A stretch of 64,000 bases of DNA from Nymphaea colorata (Eukaryota > Streptophyta > Magnoliopsida > Nymphaeales > Nymphaeaceae): NCBI RefSeq assembly GCF_008831285.2, contig NC_045138.2, positions 35,269,115-35,333,114 of the forward strand, in the 5' to 3' direction. Numbering within the stretch: the stretch's first letter is position 1; each line of letters starts with the position of its first letter. Both the position numbers and the translations under genes were made by a program. Positions 1 through 10,187 of this stretch are shown here, one piece after another. The notes below the pieces were generated by a model that saw nothing but the letters and a program-made list of their open reading frames with translations, did not search any database and had not been told where the DNA came from.

Positions 1-3000
1 TGGATAGGCTACTGGCTTTCTGGCTCGGGGAATTTCATTTTCAGAGTTTCCTGTTCCAAGCCGAGGAATAACTCGTCGGATGAGGTACTGAAATCTCCGG
101 TTCCTGTTGTCTTTCTTTTTTTTATTTTTCTTTTTTTGGTTTGTCCCATTGTCACGAGAGCTCGTTTTAAACATAATCAGCACTTCTCCATGAAATCCTT
201 TTCTCCTCCTTCTTGGGGAACAGTTATCTTTATTTAAGACATTGGCCTGGCATGGAAATTGTTCATCAATTATGCGTGGGTAAGTCAACTAATGAATGTG
301 CAAACGACTGAAAAAGAGATGTGAACTAATCAATTAAATCCTACCGTTCTGTCAAACTACAGCCACATCTCAGTCCTGGCAAATGTGCACGGGGAAACTG
401 GTTTAGTGAGACGTCGCTTGTTGTTAAGTTCGGATTAGATGGCTACCGATGTTTGGCATTAGGAATCAATTCCAACCCTAGAATTCTATCAAACTACGGC
501 CACATGTCAGTCCTGGCAAATGTTTACCTCGCAGAAGCTGGTTTGATGAGACGTCGCCTTGTTGACATATAGATTTGGATTAGAATGTGGCTAGCTTGCA
601 TGTTAAGGAAACCGGAATAGTTCAATTAGTGGTCATTCACTCATCTTCATTACTGGGTACTTTTCTTTTTTCTGAGAAGTTCATTTCCATATTCTCTTTC
701 GGCGTGTTTCTCGTCTTCGTCATCAAATATTTATTGCATGAATTGTTGTATTTGCAGATCCATGGAATGAAAGACCTGCAGATTCTGAAATCATGGAATG
801 TTCCATGGGACTGGCTGACTGTTGTGTGTATCATGTTGCCATACGTGCTGATGTAAGTTGTATGGTTTTCTTATTCTGCAATGGATTAATCGCTTCTCGT
901 ATTAATTTATAGATGCATCTTCTTGGCCCGTTATTTGGTTTCCTCCACAAGCCAACTCGCTTCTTCTAGCCTGTTTGCTGGTCTCTCGCCATTCTCATAC
1001 TTTCAGACAGGCAAATACGGTGTCTTCTAACTTCATCTTTGTTTTTTGACGAACCTGTATCTCATGCACCATCCTACTATTTAGTGTGTTTATACATTCT
1101 AACCCTCAACAGGATAAAAAGAAAGAAACATGAATACAAGGGTAGGCAAAAGTTGATTGGTGGCCACTAAATTCTCCGTCTAGCGGTAGATGATAAGCTT
1201 CGTAAGACTTAAGAATGACTTCCCTGGTTGGTGATGTAGACAGAACGTGGAGATTAGGGGTTTAAAGTTTAAGCAACGTTACCATAAGATGCATCTCGTT
1301 ATGGTTTGCTCAAGAGGCTTTGGCCTTTTCTTGCTGGACTCTACTGTGGAACATGATATTGCGTGTGGTTCAGACGTTCCTTACCGGATCCTCGTTTATC
1401 CAGCATCTCAAGAAAGGTTCTTCACTTAATTTATTGTGGCCTGGCTTGGCACCCTGCCTACTCTTGCTGGATGATTCTCTAGAGTGTGTTGCTTCCAGTC
1501 CATACTGTTGTGGATGGTCATTCTTTTTGTATTAGTTTCACCTAGGGGACGGAAAGGAAGCCATATATTATGCATAAAATTGGAATTAATTGGGAAAAGA
1601 AAATTTCATTTGAAGCTTGATTTTTGCTGATCTGGTACTATCCCCATGATTTTGCATGTGATATTTGTGTACCTTACAATGTTACAAATAGAATTGTTTA
1701 AATATGTACATATGATTGTCTGTAATTACATTGTTTCCTTAAATATGCATGAATGGGACTTGTTTGTCCAATAATCATGTAGCTTTAACAGAAAAAAGGT
1801 TAAAACCTATATTTTATAAATCTACAGACGAGTAAATGTTAAGCTTTCAACATGGTGTGAAGCTGTAGATATCTCACGGCAGGTCATTCTGAGGACTGCT
1901 TTAGTTGACTAGTGCAACCTAGTATGCAGCTTCCAACTCTAAGCATATTCTGCCAGCATTTTCTTCACAGGAATTATGGAATCAGCTGGTCTAAGAGGGG
2001 ATTTACAACTTTATTCTCAAAGGATGAACATAGTTCCAGAGAATGCAGATGAACTGGCAGCCAAGCTGTTCATAGATCAATTGTATTTTCTCTTTCACAT
2101 CCATATTGAAAATTTTTATCTTGGTCTTGTCTTAAGACTTATTAGTGTCTTTTGCCCATTGCAGACTGAAAACAGCTGTTAAACTTTCAATTATTTATGC
2201 ATTTGTCAGGCCGTATCAGCCATTTCCTGATGATGTGTTTTCTTATAGTAAGTTTCTTTTGGTGATTGAAGCACAAGCTTATGATTCATCCTACTTTGGC
2301 AGAAGTTTGCAATAATTTATCGTTATGAAATCTAGTTCATTTATCTTGTTAATCTTGTTAATCTTGTGAATTTCAAGTAAATCTTTTTTGCATGTAAAGT
2401 ACTTGGTACCAACATGTTGTTCTTGTTCATTGCTTTGACGTTGAAATCCAGTCCACTTTGTGTTGTATCACATGGGCATTGTGGGTCACTTGCTATACTG
2501 GAGGCAGATTTTTGATAGGTCCACAACAAGATAAGGCATTTCATCATGCATGATGCATGGCACTCCGGTTCTTTTGGCTTTATGACTTTGAGCCTCCATT
2601 GTTATTGTTTTTTTACAGTCACTTTAATGTGTCTTACAGGATGGGAAAAGCCATTTGACCTGCAGCATGGTTGGGTTGTGTGGGGAAGTTTAGGTCTGTT
2701 AGTTGCAACAAGTACCATTTTCTTGATTAAGTTCTTCCTAAGCAGCGCAGGTCAGGTGCAAAATGAGGTCGGTTTATTTCTTTGTTCTCTGTGATGCTTT
2801 ACTATTCCCTTGATTGGCTTTGGACCTTTTCCTGCACAGCCTATGTTGAAGGTGTGTGCTTCCAAGATGAATATGCTTCCAATCGGGGTTTCCTATACTC
2901 CTTGAGTTCATGTATATGATACTGCCATTATTCTCAACTTGGGCTGGTGGCAGACCTCTTGGTGGGCAGATGTGTTACTACTAAGAGCTTTATATTTGGT

Positions 3001-4479
3001 GTTGGTGCCTTCTGTCTTTATGACAAAGGGGAAAGACTGACAATACAATACATGTGCATGCCTATTTCTCAACATGTTCGGTTCAGTCATGAGATTACTA
3101 TTTATACTAGTGATGCATATCTGTGGCTATTACGACTTATCAAGTACTATTTATAGGGTTTCATACTGATTGTTTTCTATGGATTTTACTGCTTGTTACT
3201 AATTAGAATTGCCATTGATTTGGTTTCAGGCTGATCCTTTATTGATGTTGTTGCCATTTATTGGTACATCAAATTTCAGGTGTTTAACACTATATTCTAT
3301 ATACTTATCTGGAACCCATTTTAGTTCATATGATCAATGTTTTTTCTTTAGATGTCACATTTTGAAATTTGTCAGTAGCATTGTTTATCAATTCTACCTT
3401 GCAGTACTGCTTGTGTACTTGGTACCGTTGGAGTTCTGGCACCAGTTTGTGAGGAAACATTATACAGAGGTTTTCTTATGGTGTCTTTAACAAAGTGGTG
3501 AGTCTTTCTAGTAATGATGGATTTTCTTTAGGTGACAGTTACAAAGCTCATAGCAGCAGACTGCATGATTAACTTTACCATACATTTTATGATAAAACTG
3601 TCAGGTTTCCTGTACCTCTGTCTGTGCTTCTCAGTGCATTTACTTTTGCTCTTGCACATCAATCCTCTGGAAAATTCCTTGAGATCTTTACTTTTGGTAT
3701 GTCCTAAGAACATTTTTTAGTCTTATTTCTGACTTACAAAAATTTGTGTACGCATGATACGTTTCTTGCAGTCTGCATCAGTGTGTCAGTGACATTGCCG
3801 AAGGTTTATGGAAGGAACTCCTAGGTCCTACGAAGTATATTTCACTCTCATGTGTCCCTTTTTATCCTTTGCTTTATGGGTAGCCTGTGCGCATACCAGA
3901 TCAGCTGTTTCTGCCATAAAATGTGCCAGGTAATAGAAGTAAGGACACCACTCTGGCTGAACGTAAGGACGCACCTTTGATGGCAAACCATGATACTTGA
4001 TTGAAGGCCATGTAGGAGACATTGACATCCTTTGTTAAAGGCAATGGCTAAATATAATTGGAGAAAGTCCTAAAACAAGCGAATTGCAAACCCCAACTGA
4101 TTGATCAAAAGCTTAATATTGGTCTGCCGTGCATAGTTATATAGCAGGGATTTTTGTGATAACTAATTTCTTGTGCATCTGCACTTGGTTATGGTATATC
4201 CATTCATCACCAACTGCACATCTTATTTTTGTTGCACAACATGGCTATAGGTGTGGTCCTCGGACTTGTTTATGCTCAAACAAGAAATCTCTTTTCTTCA
4301 ATTGCAATACATGCATGCTGGAATTTTGGTGTCATCCTCTTGCTGAAACTCCTTCAAGTAAGCTGTTTATGGCGGTAGTTGCATTTGAAATTGTTTTTTG
4401 CTATTGCTGAATCTGAAACATATGTTAATTTTTGCAGTTGCAGGGATACAATATAGAAGAATACACTCTCACCATGTGA
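1..4479 (+). CDS. CAAX (ABI/Rce1-type) membrane protease, 5' part outside window
   Basis: Ten exons join in phase: 1-84 (partial), 758-852, 1957-2082, 2165-2247, 2640-2767, 3230-3279, 3405-3497, 3605-3696, 4251-4357 and 4438-4479. They total exactly 300 codons including TGA. Of the 299 visible residues, the family's active-site motifs are EETLYRG (205-211), FALAH (234-238) and HACWN (271-275), all embedded in hydrophobic helices. The glutamates and histidines of these motifs form the catalytic site of intramembrane CPBP/Rce1-type peptidases. The first visible exon is Ser/Arg/Cys-rich (FRVSCSKPRNNSSDE), consistent with the end of a chloroplast transit peptide, so a plastid membrane location is inferred. 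The third exon starts at the acceptor before 1957, not the nearby AG at 1969-1970. Only the first keeps the frame and gives an acceptable helix (LIIFFTGIMESAGL). Substrate is unknown for this subgroup. The start codon lies upstream of the window. Confidence 0.88.
351..597. repeat. Diverged tandem duplication, period about 137 bp
   Basis: Within intron 1 of the CAAX protease gene. The segment starting gtcaaactacagccacatct at 351 recurs as atcaaactacggccacatgt at 488. Shared blocks include cagtcctggcaaatgt and gagacgtcgc, and both copies end near a gattaga...tggct block. The copies have many substitutions and small indels, so the duplication is old. Confidence 0.7.
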
Positions 4480-6661
4480 AGGCTTTGATTAATGAATGTT
4501 TTTGGGCTTTCATCAAGGGGAGATGAGTCATCCTCTTTGATCCAGTCTTTGTCAGGTAAGTTCCAGAATCGTGGAGTTCCTGATCATATCTCCATCTGCA
4601 GTCTGTTGCGATGTCTCATTTTCAGATTAACCATCACAGATAGGTTATATTAGAATCTGTGCTTGAAGAGATACAAGTAGGCGTTAATCATGGCATTTGG
4701 CCTTATCGACAGAAGAAAGATGGGTCAAGGCACACGAATCACACAACAGTGGGGATCTCAGTTCTGTATTGTACTTTGATGGTGAGCAATGTAATTCAGC
4801 CAAGTTGTTTAACAGTATTCTCTGTCTTGAATTTGTTGTTTATATCTTTAGTTCACAAAAAAGATTCAGGAAGGAAGCATTCTCTTTCCCTCTTTAAAGC
4901 AGAACCAACAGTTGTCAATCATCACGTTGACGACCGAGATGAGGTTGAACGGGATTCGCGTCGGATAAAAGCATTACTATTAGGCTTGCTTCTAATTACT
5001 TGACCTCTAGGACCGGTTCCGATTGCGAATCCATGTAAACAAAACGAGATGTTTTCTGAACGCAAATTTGGATTGATTTTCATGCGAGTTCATCGGAGGC
5101 ACGACCGCAGGTTACGTATGCTAGCTACTATTTTATTGGATTTGGGTTGGAATGCAAACGTGGATTTTGTTAGTCCTGAACCCTTTATCGGATGTCTCCG
5201 AAGAGACGGGTCCTGAACCCTTTGCCTTGGGTAAATTTCCTGAGGAAATGGCGTTGAACATCAGCCCTTCAAATGATCTGATTTTTGTTCCCGTTAGTTG
5301 CACCTACGTACTGCAGTTGGCACGCATTATCAGCGATTCAGCGGCCGGTTAAAGTTGGTCCGGGACAGGTCACCAGCGCGATGCCCGTAAACGTTACTGG
5401 CCCTTGTTTTCTTCTCCATGTCTCAGTCATCCTACACTTTGATTCGTCTAGGTCTCTATTGGCTAAAGTTGTCTACTTATATAAAGTGATTGAACTGCGA
5501 CAGGTTCACGAGCACACCAGTGGACGAGCATCAGTTAGAGGGCCCAACGATGTGAGGGCTTCCTCTGCTTGTCCTTCCTCGGGGCAGCAGCATGCAGAAT
5601 GAAAAAGGTAATGCCAATAACTACCTAATAATAGTAAGTCACAATTAAGCTGTGCCGCCCGGTCTATTCGGCTCGGCAAACCTATTATGAAGCCAACGAA
5701 GGTTTAAGCAGCAGTAGTTCCAAGAGTTCCACTTCTCTTTTCACTTGCTATCTGAATTGCGGCAAAACCAGCAAGAGCTTGGTGTTTCCCTTTGGGCCTT
5801 TGGACAAATCCGCTCAACCTCTGTTAGTGAGCACAGCACAGTCGATGGATGAGGAACCCTTTTTGAATGATGACAGTAGTGGAGCTACCATGGGCCTGGT
5901 GTGGGCAACTGCCTACCTCAGTCTGGGAAACCTTCTTAAAAATTTTATCTATCATGTGTTAGACTCAAGCCTAACCCTACGGGGATGCCCACGCCTGACA
6001 TTAGCTCTCCACTCAAGTGGCCCAGGGCATGTCACTGTTGTTATGCCACTTTTGCAGGGAAAGCACGGCCTACGTACGTTTATCAAAAAATTTCTCTTAA
6101 AGGGTAGGCTGCAACTACCTAAATCCGCTGCTTACAGCCAGTGGGTCGCGCAAGGCATGCTTGGAAAGGCATGCATACACCTTGCTTCTTGAGTTCCCTT
6201 TGCAGGTGAGCTTGTGTTGTCTTGTCTCCTCTTTTACATTCCCGTTGGTGTGATTGGTGGTTGGTGAACATCGATTCTCCTCCACCGTTTTCAATGGTGT
6301 CGGAGGATGAAGTAATTATTTGAAGGAAGTCAATCATGTGAGAAACATTGTGAACTGGCGAAAATATTGAAAACCTGCAGATACTGGGAAGGTGAGAGGT
6401 TGACGGTTTGGCGCTGTTGTTACAGTGGTGAAAAGCTTTTCATTCTGAAGCTTCCCGTTTCTCGCCAGTTGCCGCCGTTGATAGTGCGCGGTTAGCCAAT
6501 CTTAGCTCAGAAAAGCACCCGGTTGAGTTAGCATTTTGCTCCGACCAATAGATGCACAACTAGTCAATATACATAGCACCTCGTTTTAGCGGGCAGATCT
6601 TTTGATCAGGCCGGGACACAAACTTTTTGTTCGGGTTTGCGGAGAAGAATTAAAATTCATT
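4480..6661. other. Intergenic region, no gene recognised
   Basis: The first few hundred bases after the TGA at 4477-4479 are probably the 3' untranslated region of the CAAX protease gene. The rest has only short open frames, the longest being 137 codons at 5779-6192. That frame has no recognisable domain and no convincing splice structure around it. No RNA gene or repeat family was recognised. Confidence 0.5.
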
Positions 6662-6666
6662 GAGAA

Positions 6667-7379
6667 TGTTGCCGGCCGGCCAATTATGTCTGGCCCGGCC
6701 AAGCTAGTAGAAGGATATGCTACTTGGCTAGCTTAGGCACAGCTCGGAAAGCATGTGAGATCAATCGGACGCTAAGTCAAGCAAAAAACAATGCACGTAG
6801 AATGTGCATCGCGGTGGTGCGGTGACGAAGCGAATCAATGCATCAAGGTGGACAGTCCCTTTGGAAGTGCAAGTCCGTCATTGGGGAAACCAGTGGGTTC
6901 CCCACGCGTAGTGTTTGGATGCACAAAAGGGTGCGCGTGGGTTAGGGGCAATTCCCCCAGTGGGCGCATACGCTGCATTCCACAACCGCGTAGAGTCACG
7001 CAGGGGTGAGCAAGTGAATGTTCATCGTCGAGTAGGGCGATGGTCGGCCGCCTTACTTAATGACATATAGTCGTCAATTGGCTTCGGTTGGGGACTTCTT
7101 CTCAACGGAAGTCTACCCCCACCCAGATTTCGCATGGATGTAGATAGGCACTTGGAGGAATGACGACGTTCTGACAGGGCCTCATGGCCACGGCTTGCCG
7201 ATGGCCGACAATAGGATAAACCTGGGTGATGGTGTGCCGAGTGCTTAGCACTCCTCGTCTAGTCCACAGTCCCGAAGAAAAGATGAATGCTTCTGCTAGC
7301 TTAAGAGAGAGTCGGCTGGCCGAAGGCTTTGGGGAACGTCTTCGGCGCCGCACGGGCTCGAGAAACTCGGCCCGTGACA
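6667..7379 (+). repeat. 5' LTR
   Basis: It begins TGTTGCCGGCC and ends CCCGTGACA, and it is the left copy of the LTR pair. Compared with the right copy it has scattered single-base changes and small indels, for example an extra few bases in the ggccggccaatta stretch close to its start. It is preceded by GAGAA (6662-6666), the 5' target duplication. Confidence 0.92.
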
Positions 7380-7381
7380 AG

Positions 7382-7393
7382 TGGTATCAGAGC
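7382..7393 (+). other. Primer-binding site (initiator tRNA-Met type)
   Basis: TGGTATCAGAGC lies two bases after the 5' LTR end. This is the standard plant PBS complementary to the 3' end of initiator tRNA-Met. It fixes the orientation of the retroelement as plus strand. Confidence 0.93.
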
Positions 7394-7699
7394 AGATGAT
7401 TCTCAGAAAGAACTTAGAAAAATGAGAACACTGCGATGATAACAAACAAATGGTTCTTTAAAATGTTGGCTTGTTTGGTGCCCTAAGGGTTTGGGCATGT
7501 TCATCGGACACTGGTTCAAGTGACCGCGTTGGTGTTGGCCAGATGGAGATCATACGTTCCGAAGATGATGTCTGGGCATCAGGAGCAAAAGGGCCAAGGG
7601 AGCCGCTCGCTGAGACAGATAGGGTGAGACCCGACGTGGAAAAGGATTGTCCAGGAAGGCAAGTGCCCTTAGTGTTGACATGTCTCGAGAAAGGAGCAT
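7394..7699 (+). other. Internal region of the LTR element, left of the hAT insertion
   Basis: Together with 13417-13680 this is all that remains between the LTRs once the hAT is removed. A 79-codon open frame (7471-7710) has no recognisable gag or pol motif and runs to the hAT boundary. I regard the interior as non-coding, as expected for a TRIM-like element. Confidence 0.6.
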
Positions 7700-7707
7700 G
7701 TGCACGG

Positions 7708-7850
7708 TAGGCCTGGGCGTCGGGCCGGGTCTGGGTCGAGGAATTTTGTTATCGGGCCGAACTTGAGCGAGCCCCGCCCAGCCCGAGATCTTAACGGGCC
7801 GGGCCTGGTTATCACTTCTACAGCCCGGCCCGGCCCGACGGCCCGTTAGG
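7708..7850 (+). repeat. Left terminal inverted repeat and subterminal GC-rich region of the hAT
   Basis: The end sequence TAGGCCTGGGCGTCGGGCC is followed by repeated CGGGCC/GGCCCG units on both strands (for example near 7797-7803 and 7823-7835). These are presumed transposase-binding motifs by analogy with other plant hATs. Confidence 0.8.
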
Positions 7851-8591
7851 AACTTAGGTCATGTTCCTCCCGCGCGGCTCCCCTTGTTTCACACTTTCAC
7901 ATTTTCCATCGAGGGAGGCTGGAGGCAGAGTAACAGAGTCTAGCAGATTCGTAGAGCCGCTACCTGCGCTGCAGAGACAGGGAGACTGAGAGTGGGAGAG
8001 ACCGTGTGCCCGCCACCGTTTCCATAGTCGATACCTGATACCCAGCCAGTCTCCGCCACTGTCACTGTCTCCGCTCCACCACTGGGCCACCGATAAAGAA
8101 ATCAATGTGTTTTGTTGATGTAGGTTCTGCAGTATTCTGTATTCATACATAAATTATCACAACCCACATTTTTTTTTCCGAGATCTTGCCTCTTGGATAG
8201 TTGGATGCCGTTGGATCTCACCGCTGCATTGTAAATTTCGTTCTGCAGGTGCGCCATTTTTGTGGTGCAGGAATCCTCAAAAATGTCTTGACAAATGAAA
8301 GGCATTTCTTAGTTTAACTTTAGAAAGCAAAAATAAAGTGATAAATGATATTTTTATTTTGTCTTTTCTTTTTTTGGGTCAAAGTATCACAAAATTTTCT
8401 TGTATTTTTTGTTTTCCTTTATTTTTCTTCTTTTTGGTGTTTCTGAAAATAATGGAAATTTCTGATAATGTTGTTGAGTTAGCACCTCGGTTCCCTGGGT
8501 TACATAGGTGGGGTTTGTTTGGACACGTGCTTTCAGTTACATAGTTATAGTACTCCATTAGCAACTTTGTCCTTTGTCTTATCATTATTAG

Positions 8592-9588
8592 ATGCAATGT
8601 AAGGGGCAGGGTTTCCATGGTAGCCAGAGAATTGTGGAACATAACCTGGGAATTCTTCTGGTGAGAGTTCTTTTATGGGTTTAACTCCATGTAGCATCAT
8701 CTTTGACTAGGATTGTTCTTCTTGTTGTAGCTTAATTGTTTTCTATGCATATCATCTTTGACTAGGATTGTTCTTCTTGTTGTAGCTTAATTGTTTTCTA
8801 TGCATATTTTTCACTAGTGAAGCCTTTCTACAGTCTATCTCTCCTTATAACATTGCAGTCCTTGTCTTTTGTAGATATGGTTCATTTGTTCCTTAATGTA
8901 GAAAGGAATAGGAGATAGAAAACTAGTCAAGGGTAACTAAAGGAGCAAGAAGTTATTATCATGTGGTTTGAGGGTTTTGTTGATTTCATTTTTAAAGACA
9001 AGTTGGTGATTGATATTTTTGGTTGGATCCGGCTGTTAGTCTCACATTCTTAGAGATGTGCTGATGTAATAATTAGCTTCATATGGATGGTGAGGAATAT
9101 AAGCAGATAATCCTTTTGTGGTTTTGTGGTTGATTGTTGCACAGTGGAGAACCTGATGTTCATTCTTGTATGAATAAACCATTAGAAATTGACTATACTT
9201 TTGGCATTTAGCTTCAATGAGAATCTTTAAATATGTATATGTCTCATTTAGCTTAAATTCTAAAAAAATGTTTGTTTTGATTGAGAACAGGTCAAGTTTT
9301 TTGAATTTTATGGACGTAAGCTAAACACAAGTGGTGTTGGGATTTCTTGCAACGTGGGAGGAGCCTTTTTCCTGAAAAGTAGCAAAGGGTACGTTGCATG
9401 TGATTTCTGATTTGCCTATTTGTTCATATGGTTTTTGTCTCCTTTTCATGTAAATATTATATCATATTCACTCTTTTGTGTATGAAATTTGTATTGTTTG
9501 ACAGTTTTATGAAGTTTGAACGGCCGCATCTTATCTCCATTGAGGATCCATCTTAGCTAAACATTGATTTTCGTCATACTGAGGTAGA
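8592..9588 (+). pseudogene. Captured exon fragments of a TRF4/PAPD5-like non-canonical poly(A) polymerase
   Basis: Three exon-like pieces can be read with their original splice signals. 8592-8660 ends EHNLGILL followed by gtgaga. 9291-9388 follows an acceptor cag and reads VKFFEFYGRKLNTSGVG through FFLKSSK, followed by gtacgt. 9505 onward follows ttgacag and reads GFMKFERPHLISIEDPS. Phases agree across both junctions, and the peptides match the PAP/25A-associated region of TRF4/TRF5-type nucleotidyltransferases. The catalytic nucleotidyltransferase domain is absent, and a TAG stop follows EDPS. Because introns are retained, capture was from genomic DNA, not from an mRNA copy. The fragment cannot encode an active enzyme. 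Confidence 0.8.
8696..8805. repeat. Perfect 55-bp tandem duplication
   Basis: The 55-bp unit beginning atcatctttgactaggattg occurs twice head to tail (8696-8750 and 8751-8805) without visible differences. It lies in the first intron-like stretch of the captured TRF4-like fragment. Identity of the copies indicates a recent event. Confidence 0.9.
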
Positions 9589-9675
9589 ACAAGGAAGTAT
9601 TGTTATGGTGGGTGATAGCTCTGTTTCACATTATTTTACTTTTGCAGAATTTTTATGTATGTTTTTTCCTTCCAG

Positions 9676-9739
9676 GTCTATATCATTGATTTTGGACTTG
9701 CAAAGCGATATCGAGATTCTGCAAGCAACCACCACATTC
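9676..9739 (+). pseudogene. Captured casein kinase I exon fragment
   Basis: After a good acceptor (ttccttccag) the sequence reads VYIIDFGLAKRYRDS followed by ASNHHI. This is the DFG activation-segment region diagnostic of casein kinase I, where other kinases differ (DFGLAK + RYRDS). Similarity stops after the HHI motif: the expected proline-tyrosine-arginine continuation is missing and unrelated AT-rich sequence follows. With only about 21 codons and no ATP-binding lobe it is not functional. It comes from a different host gene than the TRF4-like pieces just upstream. Confidence 0.8.
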
Positions 9740-10187
9740 TTTTATATTTCTTAAGGGCTACGTTCTTCTATATTTCTTATGGGGAAGGTAATTTTTTCCA
9801 CAAGACTTGAGTCTCTTTCTTTTACATAGGTTCTTCAAGTTCATATGAAGGTTTGATCCTTAAGTGTTGTTCTGCCTGTATGTTATGTTTGGACCATGGT
9901 AGAAAAATGTTGGCTTTAAAATTATTTTGTTCACTATAACTGATACAGGAAATTCATTAACTGAAAGATCTTAGATTCTACATGGACTATGGACTGTTGA
10001 TGCATTGTGTACACGATATTAAGAACCTAAAATTCGTGTTGTGCTAGTTTTCTTAAACGATTTACTGCTTTGTTGTTTGCCCATTGCAATTCTATGTTTT
10101 AGTGAATCTCTCTTGTGAGAATTTTTGTAATTGGTTTCCCTATGACTCTATGTTTAGGTTGTTCGGATATCATTCAAATAGTAAGTC

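Noticed and set aside
1971-2082. CAAX protease exon 3 starting at the AG at 1969-1970
   Set aside because: This acceptor breaks the phase with the preceding exon. The acceptor before 1957 keeps it and completes a membrane helix.
5779-6192. 137-codon open frame as a gene
   Set aside because: No domain, no codon or splice support. It occurs in intergenic DNA where open frames of this size arise by chance.
6687-7379. LTR starting at TGTCTGGCCC
   Set aside because: The two copies align from there, but the flanks then show no target duplication. Starting at TGTTG (6667 and 13695) gives a perfect GAGAA duplication and places the purine tract correctly.
9676-9780. Functional protein kinase gene
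   Set aside because: Only the DFG region of a casein kinase I is present. The similarity ends after about 21 codons, and no ATP-binding lobe or catalytic-loop exon is found nearby.
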